DNA of 64,000 nucleotides. Origin: Arthrobacter stackebrandtii (lineage in GTDB: Bacteria > Actinomycetota > Actinomycetes > Actinomycetales > Micrococcaceae). How positions within the stretch are numbered: the stretch's first letter is position 1; each line of letters opens with the position of its first letter. The stretch covers positions 4,092,001-4,156,000 of the forward strand of contig NZ_JAGIOI010000001.1 in assembly GCF_017876675.1 (NCBI RefSeq), in the 5' to 3' direction. The notes beneath the pieces are model-generated. The model was given only the letters and a program-made list of their open reading frames with translations. It did not search any database and had not been told where the DNA came from. The translations under genes and the position numbers were made by a program. Positions 1 to 9,335 of this stretch are shown here, piece by piece.

Positions 1-1317
1 CAGGCCGTGCGGTGGAACTTGTTCCAGCTGGCGCAGGCAACAGCGCGGGCCGACGTTGCCGGCATCCCTGCCAAGGGCGTAACAGGTTCCGGCTACGAGG
101 GCCACTACTTCTGGGACCAGGAAATCTACCTGCTTCCCTACCTGAGCTACACCAACCCGGGGGCGGCCCGGGATGTGCTGCAGTTCCGGCACAACCTGCT
201 GCCGCTGGCCAGGGAGCGGGCCACCGAGTTGAGCGTGGACGGGGCCATGTTCCCCTGGCGGACCATCGCCGGACTGGAAGCCAGCGCGTATTACGCCGCA
301 GGCACGGCACAGTTCCACATCGGCGCGGCCATCGCCTTCGCGGCGAACCGCTACGTGTGGGCCACCGGCGACACGGAGTTCCGTGACCACCAGGCCACCG
401 ACCTGCTGGTCGAGACGGCCCGCATGTGGGTCTCCCTGGGCTTTTTCGGGGCGGACGGGGCGTTCCACATCCACGGCGTGACCGGCCCGGATGAGTACAC
501 GGCCGTGGTCAACGACAACCTCTACACCAACGTCATGGCCCGCTTCAACCTGCGCGCCGCCGCAGCCTGCCGCCGCGATGATGTCTCCGACGAGGAGCGC
601 GCCGTCTGGCAGGAGGCTGCCGACCGCATGCACCTGCCCTTCGACCGCACCCACAACGTGTACGCCCAGGACAACGACTTCATGACGCTCGAACCCTGGG
701 ACTGGAACACGCCCCGGGAGAAGTACCCGCTGCTGCTGCACTTCCACCCGCTGGTCATCTACCGCCACCAGGTGCTCAAGCAGGCCGACACCGTGCTGGC
801 CATGTTCCTGCAGTGGCAGGAGTTCACGGCGGATGAAAAGCGCCGCGCCTTTGAGTTCTACGACCCCATCACCACCGGCGACTCCACCCTCTCCGCCTGC
901 GTCCAGGGCATCATGGCGGCCGAGGTGGGCCATCCCATGGAGGCGCTGGAGCACTTCACCGAGGCCGTCTTCATCGATCTGGACGATTCCCACAACAACA
1001 CGGTCGACGGCGTGCACATCGCCTCCGCCGGCGGCATCTGGAGCTCCCTCGTGTCGGGCTTCGCCGGCATGCGGGACCAGGGGCTCATGCTCTACTTCGA
1101 CCCCCGCCTGCCTGCCGGATGGGACGGCATCGACTTCCAGCTGAAGGTCCGGGGCGGCCTGCTGGGCGTGTCGCTCACGCATGGGGAGATTGCGTTCACG
1201 TACGACGGCGCCAGCCGCTTGTCCCTGAAGGTCCGGGACACGGTGGTCGCCGTGGGTGCGGGGCAGCCCGCCAAGGTGGCACTGAAAGATGACGTGAAGC
1301 TGTCGTTGGCCGAGTAA
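1..1317 (+). CDS. Glycoside hydrolase family 65 protein, C-terminal part (5' end outside window)
   Basis: The reading frame is open from base 1, so the N-terminal half lies outside the window. The visible 438 residues are the (alpha/alpha)6 catalytic barrel and the C-terminal beta domain of a GH65 enzyme (maltose, trehalose or kojibiose phosphorylase type). Family hallmarks are GSGYEGHYFWDQE near the visible start and HIHGVTGPDEYT, whose Glu (codon 493-495) matches the family's general acid. FHPLVIYRHQVLKQADTV and a late HIASAGGIW stretch, in the phosphate/substrate loop of phosphorylases, are also present. GH65 phosphorylases split an alpha-glucosidic disaccharide with phosphate into beta-glucose 1-phosphate and glucose. 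The substrate cannot be read from this part, and a hydrolase is possible. The stop is followed after 58 bases by the retron RNA on the same strand. Confidence 0.9.
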   Translation, partial: QAVRWNLFQLAQATARADVAGIPAKGVTGSGYEGHYFWDQEIYLLPYLSYTNPGAARDVLQFRHNLLPLARERATELSVDGAMFPWRTIAGLEASAYYAAGTAQFHIGAAIAFAANRYVWATGDTEFRDHQATDLLVETARMWVSLGFFGADGAFHIHGVTGPDEYTAVVNDNLYTNVMARFNLRAAAACRRDDVSDEERAVWQEAADRMHLPFDRTHNVYAQDNDFMTLEPWDWNTPREKYPLLLHFHPLVIYRHQVLKQADTVLAMFLQWQEFTADEKRRAFEFYDPITTGDSTLSACVQGIMAAEVGHPMEALEHFTEAVFIDLDDSHNNTVDGVHIASAGGIWSSLVSGFAGMRDQGLMLYFDPRLPAGWDGIDFQLKVRGGLLGVSLTHGEIAFTYDGASRLSLKVRDTVVAVGAGQPAKVALKDDVKLSLAE

Positions 1318-1375
1318 CCGGCGTCGAACGTCATTTTCGCAAGAGCGGACGCAACCGTCAGTTAGCATGGCCGTA

Positions 1376-1543
1376 TGCGATGGTTTCTTCGATGAGGCGG
1401 GAAGCGGCCTTTGGCGCGCATCCCTCCCCGGGGCTACCCCGGGGCACGAAATATTGCCTGATCCATGCACCGCAGGTGCGGCACTGCGCTCCGCGCAGCT
1501 GCGCACCCGCACAGACAGCCGGGTCATCGGGGAAGCCATCGCA
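1376..1543 (+). ncRNA. Candidate retron msr-msd RNA (a1/a2 duplex with internal hairpins)
   Basis: Bases 1376-1395 and 1524-1543 pair along 20 consecutive positions (17 Watson-Crick, 3 G-U), ending where position 1396 faces 1523 (G-G). This matches the terminal a1/a2 inverted repeat that closes retron msr-msd transcripts. Inside are a perfect 8-bp hairpin (CCCCGGGG, loop CTA, CCCCGGGG; 1426-1444) and a longer interrupted hairpin at 1472-1510. In the longer one GGTGCG pairs with CGCACC, then a 3x3 internal loop, then CTGCGC pairs with GCGCAG around a TCC loop. The first resembles an msr stem and the second an msd stem. A possible branching guanosine is G1404 in an AGC eight bases after a1; this is a guess. 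The reverse transcriptase ATG follows a2 by 3 bases. The transcript ends and the reverse-transcribed part are inferred, not seen. Confidence 0.75.
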
Positions 1544-1546
1544 GCC

Positions 1547-2968
1547 ATGACCGCTCAGCCTCGCGCCAGAGCAGCCGGGCGCGCCGATCCGGCTGTGGCC
1601 CCTGTTACCGCGGCGTCGGCAACCCTGAAGCGCACGCCCCGCCCCTCGCCAACCGCCATTGCCGCGACACTGGCACAGGCCTTCCTCAGTTCCCCTGACT
1701 GGTCCAAGCCGGCCCTCATGGAGTCCGGCGCCCAAGTTTTGGGCGCCCGGCGGCGTTGGCTGGGACCGCTGGCAGCCCAGGTTCTGCGGAGCCATCCCCG
1801 CCCACCCGTGGACGCCCCGCGCGAGCTGGCCGCGCTGGTACTGGTGAGCGAACCGTTTGTGGAGGCGCTCGCCAAGTCCGTGCAGCAACGCAAACCAATC
1901 CATTTGGCCCGCTACGTGCTGGCCGCCGGCGCGGCCCGCGACAGCCAGGTCCGCGGTGCCCCGCGGATCGACACCGTGGGCGCGTTGGCCGCGCGGCTCG
2001 GGCTGGGCGTCGGGGAGCTCGACTGGTTTGCCGACCCCCGGCACTGGAACAGGCGGGCCGATGCGCGCCTGCAGCACTACCGCTACCGGTGGCTGGTGCG
2101 CCCGGGCCGCGTGCCCCGGCTGTTGGAGATCCCCCGCCCACGGCTGCGCTTCCTGCAGCGTGCCGTGCTGCGGGAACTGCTCCACCCATTGCCGCTGCAC
2201 GATGCCGCCCACGGTTTCGTGCCCGGCCGCAGTGCCGTCACAGGCGCCGCACAGCACACCGGGCGGGCCGTCGTGGTGAACCTTGACTTGGCTTCATTCT
2301 TCGCACATGTCACCGCAGGGCGCGTGTTTGGCGTACTCCGCCAGGCCGGGTTCACCGAGGCCGTGGCGCACCAGCTCACCGGCCTGTGCACGCATGTCGT
2401 GCCGCCGCGCATCCTGGTCCAGATGCCTCCCGGCGGCGACCCTGCCGACCGGCTGGCCCTGCGCCAGGCGCTCTCGCTCCCCCACCTTCCCCAGGGTGCA
2501 CCCACCTCCCCCACCCTGGCGAACCTGTCACTGCGCCGGCTGGATTCCCGCCTTGCGGGCCTCGCTGAAAAGTTCGACGGCGGCTACACCAGGTACGCCG
2601 ACGACCTCGCCTTTAGCGGCGGCCGGGACATGCTGCGCCGGGCAGACGCACTGGTCCGCGCGGCGGGCACGATTGTCGAAGATGAGGGCCACCGCCTCAA
2701 CCGCCTGAAATCCCGGGTGCGTCCGGCGGGAACGCGCCAGGCCGTCACCTCGGTCGTGGTCAACGAACGCACCAACTTGGCCCGTGACGACTTTGACCGG
2801 CTCAAGGCAATCATCCACAACTGCCGCGTGCACGGGCCGGAGTCGCAGAACCGGGACTCCGTGCCCGAATTCCGCAGCCACCTGCTGGGCCGCATTTCCT
2901 GGCTTTCGTCGCTCAACCCGGCCCGGGGCGCAAGGCTGCGGCAGGCGTTTGACCTCATCACTTGGTGA
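1547..2968 (+). CDS. Retron-type reverse transcriptase with N-terminal extension
   Basis: 473 residues. An N-terminal helical region of about 175 residues has no family I recognise. The polymerase follows: VVVNLDLASFF (first catalytic Asp at 247), LPQGAPTSPTLANL, and YTRYADDLAFSG with YADD at 350-353 (Asp352/353). QAVTSVVVN near 398-406 stands where retron enzymes carry VTG. The thumb follows to the end. The enzyme should use the RNA at 1376-1543 to prime and template a branched RNA-DNA. Myxococcal retron enzymes have a similar long N-terminal extension (from memory). I chose ATG 1547 rather than in-frame ATG 1367, because the upstream frame runs through the folded RNA and has no recognisable protein content. 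GGGGA at 1529-1533, inside a2, is the nearest ribosome-binding sequence. No effector gene adjoins it: the left neighbour is GH65 and the right one a cox operon. Confidence 0.85.
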   Translation: MTAQPRARAAGRADPAVAPVTAASATLKRTPRPSPTAIAATLAQAFLSSPDWSKPALMESGAQVLGARRRWLGPLAAQVLRSHPRPPVDAPRELAALVLVSEPFVEALAKSVQQRKPIHLARYVLAAGAARDSQVRGAPRIDTVGALAARLGLGVGELDWFADPRHWNRRADARLQHYRYRWLVRPGRVPRLLEIPRPRLRFLQRAVLRELLHPLPLHDAAHGFVPGRSAVTGAAQHTGRAVVVNLDLASFFAHVTAGRVFGVLRQAGFTEAVAHQLTGLCTHVVPPRILVQMPPGGDPADRLALRQALSLPHLPQGAPTSPTLANLSLRRLDSRLAGLAEKFDGGYTRYADDLAFSGGRDMLRRADALVRAAGTIVEDEGHRLNRLKSRVRPAGTRQAVTSVVVNERTNLARDDFDRLKAIIHNCRVHGPESQNRDSVPEFRSHLLGRISWLSSLNPARGARLRQAFDLITW

Positions 2969-3010
2969 CGGTCCGTCCCGCAAAGCCGGGGGCGTCGACG
3001 TGCAGGCTTG

Positions 3011-3115
3011 TCGCACACCGGCCTCCCGCCGCCCGCCAGCTCGCTGCGGGGCCCTCGGCCGCAATCGCACACCGGCCTCCCGCCGCTCGCCAGCTCGCGC
3101 GGGGCCCTCGGCCGC
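3011..3115 (+). repeat. Two-copy tandem repeat of about 52 bp
   Basis: Bases 3011-3062 and 3065-3115 are near-identical copies starting TCGCACACCGGCCTCCCGCC and ending GGGGCCCTCGGCCGC. They differ by one C/T change and one deleted base, and are separated by AA. The pair fills the space between the reverse transcriptase stop and the coxD start. It could result from replication slippage or form a GC-rich structure; there is no T-run typical of a terminator. Only two copies exist, so it is not a CRISPR array. Confidence 0.8.
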
Positions 3116-3128
3116 TATGCTTGGGGGC

Positions 3129-4010
3129 ATGACGACGACGTCCACTGCCTCCGCGTCCGCCCTCGCGGCCAGCCTGGCCGAAACCGGCTACCTGGCCGAC
3201 GAGGGGCTGGCCACCATCGCCTACCTCGCCATGGCCATGGAAAGGCCGCTGCTGCTGGAGGGCGAGCCCGGCACCGGCAAGACGGCCATGGCCGAAGCCA
3301 TCGCCGAAGCGTTCGGCCTGCCGCTCATCCGGCTCCAGTGCTATGAAGGGATCGACGCCGCACAGGCACTCTACGACTGGGACTTCACCGCGCAAATACT
3401 GCACCTGCGCAGCGTTGAGGCCGGCGGCGGAAACCCTGGCACGGAAGAACTCGAGAAATCGCTCTACGACGAACGGTTCCTGCTGGCCCGGCCCATACTC
3501 AAGGCGCTGCAGCAAAGCCCGGCAGTGCTGCTGATCGACGAAATTGACCGGGCCGACGACGAATTTGAGGCCTTCCTGCTTGAAGTCCTCTCCAATTACC
3601 AGGTTTCCATTCCGGAATTTGGCACGGTCAAGGCTGCCACCCCTCCCATCGTGGTGCTCACCTCAAACCGCACCCGCGACCTCCATGACGCGTTGAAGCG
3701 CCGCTGCCTTTACCACTGGATCGACCATCCAGGACTGGCCCGCGAGGTGCAGATCGTGCGCACCCGGCTCCCCCAGGTTCCCGTGCTGCTGGCCGAGCAG
3801 GTGGTCCGGGCCGTGCAGCAGATCCGGGCCACGGACGATGTCATGAAGCCGCCCGGAGTGGCCGAAACCCTCGACTGGGCCAGGGCGCTGCACCTGCTCG
3901 GCAGCGCCGAACTCGACCTGGAATCGGCCGCCGCCAGCATCGGGGCCCTGTGCAAATACCGCGAAGACACCGCACGCGTCACGGCCACGCTGGCCAGGAT
4001 CCTGGGCTGA
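3129..4010 (+). CDS. coxD: MoxR-family AAA+ ATPase, CoxD-like
   Basis: 293 residues. It has a Walker A motif (GEPGTGKTAMAEAIA), Walker B (AVLLIDEIDRADDEFEAFLLE), a sensor-1-type VLTSNRTRDLHDALKRRC and a C-terminal helical lid. MoxR ATPases remodel or insert cofactors into partner enzymes together with a VWA protein. CoxD of the CO dehydrogenase cluster is needed for assembling the CuSMoO2 centre in Oligotropha. The VWA partner starts 3 bases downstream, which supports the CoxD role. ATG 3129 is preceded by a weak GGGGG; an open frame continues upstream into the reverse transcriptase gene but codes for no conserved residues. Because the rest of the operon encodes a form II enzyme lacking the CO-specific motif, the exact cofactor it matures is uncertain. 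Confidence 0.88.
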   Translation: MTTTSTASASALAASLAETGYLADEGLATIAYLAMAMERPLLLEGEPGTGKTAMAEAIAEAFGLPLIRLQCYEGIDAAQALYDWDFTAQILHLRSVEAGGGNPGTEELEKSLYDERFLLARPILKALQQSPAVLLIDEIDRADDEFEAFLLEVLSNYQVSIPEFGTVKAATPPIVVLTSNRTRDLHDALKRRCLYHWIDHPGLAREVQIVRTRLPQVPVLLAEQVVRAVQQIRATDDVMKPPGVAETLDWARALHLLGSAELDLESAAASIGALCKYREDTARVTATLARILG

Positions 4011-4013
4011 GCC

Positions 4014-5162
4014 ATGGCGGCGGCCCATCCGGCAGCGACGGCACATGGCGGACCGGCGACGTCCGGCGCCTCCGCCGAGGAGATCCTCCTGGCCTTCGCC
4101 GCTGCCCTCCGCAATGCCGGTGTCAAGGTCACTGCGGATCGGTCGCGCAGCTTTGTCGACGCCGTGGCGCACCTGTCCATGGCGCACCGTGCCGATGTGT
4201 TTTGGGCCGGCCGGGCAACGCTGTGCGCGGCCCCCGAGGACCTCGAAACCTACCAGCGGACCTTCGAGAGCTGGTTCGCGCCGGCGCATGTGCCGGGCGG
4301 AGCACCCCAGGGCTCGCCGATCCCCGTGAAGGCCGCCTCCCTGGACGACGACAGCGGAACAGGCTCCGACACGGACGGAGAGGAGGCCCTGCAGGCGGTG
4401 GCTAGCCGCCGCGAGCTGCTGCGCCACCGCGACGTGGCCACCCTCGATGATGCTGACCGGGAACTGCTGCACCGCATGTTCGCGGATCTTCCCGTTGCTC
4501 TGCCCACCCGCCAAAGCCGGCGCAGGCACACGGCCCGCCACGGCAGCATCGACCAGGTCCGCACCTTGCGCGAACAGCTTCGTCGGGGCGGCGAACCCGG
4601 CCCGCTGAAATATGGCAGGGCCCCCCGAAAACCCCGGAGGGTGGTGTGGCTGGTGGACGTCTCCGGTTCCATGGCGCCCTACGCGGACAGCCTGCTGCGC
4701 CTGGCCCACCGCGTCCTCCAGGAGGCGCCGTCGCAGGTGGAGGTGTTTACGCTCGGCACCCGCCTGACACGGGTCACCGCCGCACTCAAACTGCCCGACC
4801 CCGACGACGCCCTGGCCCAGGCCGGGCGCACCGTGCCGGACTGGCAGGGAGGCACCCGGCTCGGCGAGGTCCTGCGGGCGTTCAACGACAGGTGGGGGCA
4901 GCGCGCGGTGGCGAGGTCCGCCGTCGTGATTGTGGCCAGTGACGGCTGGGAGCGCGGGAGTTCCGAACTGCTGGGCCGGCAGGCGGAGCGGCTGCACCAT
5001 GTGGCCCGGCGCGTCATCTGGGCCAACCCGCACCGGGGTAAAAACGGCTATGAACCCGTGCAGCAGGGAATCAGGGCCGTCCTGCCGCACGTTGATTACT
5101 TTGTAGGGGGCCACTCATTGAAGAGCTTCGAGGAGTTGTTGGGCGTGATGGGCAATGCGTGA
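4014..5162 (+). CDS. coxE: VWA domain protein, CoxE-like
   Basis: 382 residues. A variable N-terminal half with charged stretches is followed by a von Willebrand A domain, whose MIDAS motif VDVSGSMAPYADSLL binds a divalent metal. The conserved TLGTRLTRVTAAL and VIVASDGWERG segments of CoxE-type proteins are present. CoxE works with the CoxD ATPase in maturation of the molybdenum enzyme. It begins 3 bases after coxD, and its last codons overlap the start of the xdhC-like gene by 8 bases, so the three genes should be translated together. No signal peptide is seen, so it should act in the cytoplasm. Confidence 0.87.
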   Translation: MAAAHPAATAHGGPATSGASAEEILLAFAAALRNAGVKVTADRSRSFVDAVAHLSMAHRADVFWAGRATLCAAPEDLETYQRTFESWFAPAHVPGGAPQGSPIPVKAASLDDDSGTGSDTDGEEALQAVASRRELLRHRDVATLDDADRELLHRMFADLPVALPTRQSRRRHTARHGSIDQVRTLREQLRRGGEPGPLKYGRAPRKPRRVVWLVDVSGSMAPYADSLLRLAHRVLQEAPSQVEVFTLGTRLTRVTAALKLPDPDDALAQAGRTVPDWQGGTRLGEVLRAFNDRWGQRAVARSAVVIVASDGWERGSSELLGRQAERLHHVARRVIWANPHRGKNGYEPVQQGIRAVLPHVDYFVGGHSLKSFEELLGVMGNA

Positions 5163-6300
5163 AGTGTTGAAGGATTTGGTGGAGGCCGTGGAAGCCGGGC
5201 ACACGGTGGGGCTGGGGACGGTGGTGCGCACCTTCCGCTCGGCGCCGCGGCCGGCGGGCGCCTCCATGATGGTCGACGCCGGCGGGCTGGCTGTGGGGTC
5301 CGTGTCCGGCGGGTGTGTGGAGGGCGCCCTGTACGAGCTCGCCACCGAGGTCGCGGCGGACGGGACGCCGGTGCTGCAGCGCTACGGCATCAGCGACGAC
5401 GACGCCTTCGAGGTGGGGCTGACGTGCGGGGGCATCATCGACGTCTTCGTCGAGGCTGTTTCCAGGGAGACGTTTCCGGAGCTGGCCCATGTGGCCGCGG
5501 AGGTGGCTGCGGACCGGCCCGTGGCCGTGGTGACGGTGATCGAGCACCCCGACCGGGCTTGGCTGGGCCGGCACCTGGTGGTGCACCCTGACGGCTTCGA
5601 GGGAACGCTCGGTTCCGAGCGCGCCGACCATGCCGTCAGCGACGACGCCATGGGGCTGCTGGCCGCGGGCCGCAATACGACGCTCATGTACGGCCCGGAC
5701 GGCGAACGGCGCGGGGACGGCATGCGCGTGTTTGTGGCCAGTTTTGCCCCGCAGCCGCGCATGCTTGTTTTTGGTGCGATCGACTTCGCCGCCGCCGTGG
5801 CCAGGCAGGGCAGCTTCCTGGGCTACCGCGTGACGGTGTGCGACGCCCGCGCCGTGTTCGCCACGAAGGCCCGCTTCCCCGTGGCCGACGAGGTGGTGGT
5901 GGAATGGCCGCACCGCTACCTGCAGGCGCAGATCGACGCCGGGCTCATCGACGCCCGCACCGTGATCTGCGTGCTCACGCACGACCCCAAGTTCGACGTG
6001 CCCCTCCTGGAGGTGGCGCTGCGCCACGACGTCGCGTATGTGGGCGCCATGGGCTCGCGCAAGACCCACGACGACCGCCTGGACCGGCTGCGCGAGGCGG
6101 GCCTGGCCGGCGTCGAACTTGAAAGGCTCTCCAGCCCCATCGGCCTGGACCTGGGCTCGCGCACTCCGGAGGAGACGGCCGTCTCCATCGCGGCGGAGAT
6201 CATTGCCCTGCGCTGGGGCGGTGCCGGCGGGCGGCTGAGCCTCATGGACACGCGCATCCACCACGTGCCCGTGGCCGATGCCGAGCACGAGGGTGCGTGA
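5155..6300 (+). CDS. coxF: XdhC/CoxF family molybdenum-cofactor maturation protein
   Basis: 381 residues. It has an N-terminal XdhC/CoxI domain (GSVSGGCVEGALYE, with the conserved Cys) and a C-terminal Rossmann-type XdhC domain (GAIDFAAAVARQGSFLGYRVTVCD; CVLTHDPKFDVPLLEVAL; YVGAMGSRKT). XdhC binds molybdenum cofactor, protects its sulfurated form and passes it to the large subunit of xanthine dehydrogenase-type enzymes. The start codon lies inside the end of coxE. The 114-base gap to coxS contains TTTAGGAGA just before the coxS start, so coxSLM may also have its own promoter. Confidence 0.9.
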   Translation: MREVLKDLVEAVEAGHTVGLGTVVRTFRSAPRPAGASMMVDAGGLAVGSVSGGCVEGALYELATEVAADGTPVLQRYGISDDDAFEVGLTCGGIIDVFVEAVSRETFPELAHVAAEVAADRPVAVVTVIEHPDRAWLGRHLVVHPDGFEGTLGSERADHAVSDDAMGLLAAGRNTTLMYGPDGERRGDGMRVFVASFAPQPRMLVFGAIDFAAAVARQGSFLGYRVTVCDARAVFATKARFPVADEVVVEWPHRYLQAQIDAGLIDARTVICVLTHDPKFDVPLLEVALRHDVAYVGAMGSRKTHDDRLDRLREAGLAGVELERLSSPIGLDLGSRTPEETAVSIAAEIIALRWGGAGGRLSLMDTRIHHVPVADAEHEGA

Positions 6301-6414
6301 GCCGGCCGCGCCATGGGGCCTAACTTTTCCGGGGCCGCTCATGTAACGTAAGGCACATCATGGGCTGGAGCATTGCTGCTTGGCATGAGCTCCACGGATA
6401 TTTAGGAGATCTCA

Positions 6415-6950
<536 letters not shown>

Positions 6951-6954
<4 letters not shown>

Positions 6955-9335
6955 CCGCCACGGCAACCCCGAAACCGGAAATTGGCACGGCCAGGCTGCG
7001 CAAGGAAGACGCCCACCTGATCACGGGCCGCTCCCGCTTCACCGACAACATGGTGCTGCCGGGCATGCTGCACCTGGCCATGGTGCGCAGCCCGTTCGCC
7101 CACGCAAAGATCACCTCCGTTGACGTTGCCGCGGCCAAGGCCTCCCCCGGCGTCCTCGACGTCCTGACCGGCGCCGACGTGGCGCAAGAGCAGGGCTCAC
7201 TGCCCAACGCCTGGCCCATCACCCCGGACCAAAAAGCACCCGCCCACCCGTCGGTCGCCGTGGACGAGGTGGCCTTCTCCGGGGAAATCGTGGCCGTGAT
7301 CATCGCCCGCAGCGTGGCCGCCGCCCGTGACGCCGTCGAGCTTGTCGACGTGGACTACGAAGAGCTGCCGGTGGTCATGGACCTCGAGGAGGCCTACACG
7401 GACAAGGTCCTGGCCCACACCTCGCTGGACTCCAACAAGTCCGCCACCTGGGTGTTTGATTCGGCCCAGGCCGGCACGGGCACCGACGTTGACGCCGAAC
7501 TGGCCGCCTCCGACGTGGTGGTGGAGCGGACCCTGTACCAGCAGCGGCTGATCCCGGCATTCATGGAGCCCCGCTCCACCGTGGTGGACCCCACCGGCCA
7601 GCAGATCACCATGTGGAGCGCCACGCAGATCCCGCACATCCTGCGGCTCATGCTGGCCCTGACGCTGGGCATCCCCGAAGGCAAGCTGCGCGTCGTCGCC
7701 CCTGACGTGGGAGGCGGTTTCGGCGGCAAGCTGCAGGTCACGCCCGAGGAAGTCATCACCCTGCTGGCGGCCCGGCGCATGGGCAAGCCGGTCAAGTACA
7801 CCGAGACCCGCAGCGAATCCCTGCAGGCCGCCCACCACGGCAGGGCACAGGTCCAGCGGCTGAAGATCGGCGCCACGAAGGACGGCATCGTCACCGGCCT
7901 GCACGTGGACCTGCTGGCAGACATGGGCGCCTACCTGGGCCTGGTCACCTCCGGCGTCCCCATCCTGGGCGCGTTCATGTACAACTCCATCTACAAGTTC
8001 CCGTCCTACCGCTTTGAGTGCCACAACATCTTCACCAACAAGGCGTGGACGGACGCCTACCGCGGCGCCGGCCGGCCCGAAGCCACCTTTGCCATCGAGC
8101 GGATGATGGACGAGCTGGCCGTGGAGCTGGACATGGACCCCCTCGAACTGCGCGAGAAGAACTGGATCAAGCACGAGGAGTTCCCCTTCGCCACGGTGGC
8201 CGGGCTGGAATACGACACCGGCAACTACGAGGCCGCCACGGAGAAGGCCGTGGAACTCTTCGACTACGACGGCTTCCGGGCGGAGCAAAAGCGCCGCCGC
8301 GACGCCGGCGACACCGTGCAGCTGGGCATCGGCATCTCCACGTTCACGGAGATGTGCGGGCTGGCCCCGTCCCGCGTGCTCGGCTCGCTGAGCTACGGCG
8401 CCGGCGGCTGGGAACACGCCCAGGTGCGGATGCTGCCCACCGGAAACGTCGAAGTGGTCACCGGTTCCTCGGCGCACGGGCAGGGCCACGAAACCGCGTG
8501 GAGCCAGCTCGTTGCGGACCGGCTCGGCGTGCCGTTTGAGAATGTGGAGGTGCTGCACGGCGACACCCAGGTGTCCCAGCGCGGCCTCGACACCTACGGC
8601 TCCCGGTCCCTCTCCGTGGGCGGCATGGCGGTGCTGGCCGCGGCCGACAAGGTCATCGAGAAGGCCAAGGTCATTGCCGCGCACCTGATGGAGGCCAACG
8701 AGGACGACCTCGAGTTTGCCCACGGCGCCTTCACCGTCAAGGGCACGGACCAGTCCACGGCCATCGGCGAGGTTGCCCTCGCCGTGTTCGCGGCACACAA
8801 CATGCCCGACGGAGTGGAGCCCAACCTGGATTCCGAGGCCACCTTCGACCCCGTCAACTTCTCCTACCCGCACGGCACCCACCTGGCGGCCATGGAGGTG
8901 GACACCGAAACCGGCGAGGCCCGCATCCTCAAGTACGTGTGCGTGGACGATGTCGGGGTGGTGGTCAACCCCATGCTCGTGGAGGGGCAGGTGCACGGCG
9001 GCCTGGCCCAGGGCATCGCCCAGGCACTCTACGAGGAAGCCGTCTACGACGACGCCGGGACCCTCGTCTCGGGATCGTTCGTGGACTACCTCGTCCCGAG
9101 CGCACCGGACCTGCCTCACTACATCACGGCCCGCACGGAGACCCCGGCAACCAGCAACCAGCTGGGTGCGAAGGGCGTGGGCGAGGCCGGCACCATCGCC
9201 TCCACCCCCGCGATCGTCAACGGGGTGTTGGACGCCATCCGCCACCTCGGCGTGACGGACATCAAGATGCCGTGCACGCCCTCGCGTGTGTGGCATGCCC
9301 TGCAGGAAGCCAAGACCACCGGAGGTGTGCAGTGA
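6951..9335 (+). CDS. coxL: Molybdenum hydroxylase large subunit, form II CoxL-like
   Basis: 794 residues of the xanthine dehydrogenase/CO dehydrogenase large subunit. Visible motifs are the cofactor loop GGGFGGK, the form II active-site loop [24 protein letters not shown] and the late [13 protein letters not shown], whose Glu matches the family's catalytic base. True (form I) CO dehydrogenases carry AYxCSFR with a Cys that binds Cu. Here AYRGAGR lacks that Cys, so CO oxidation is doubtful and another aldehyde, purine-like or aromatic substrate is possible. It forms a dimer of trimers with CoxS and CoxM. The ATG overlaps the coxS stop, and the stop overlaps the GTG start of coxM. Confidence 0.92.

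Noticed and set aside
1367-1546. In-frame N-terminal 60-codon extension of the reverse transcriptase from ATG 1367
   Set aside because: It runs through the paired RNA element, its residues look random, and the ribosome site is poor; ATG 1547 fits retron layout better.
3011-3115. CRISPR array
   Set aside because: Only two direct copies with a 2-base gap and no spacers.
3129-4010. MoxR ATPase next to the RT as a retron effector
   Set aside because: It is 3 bases from its VWA partner and part of a cox operon; the association with the RT is positional only.
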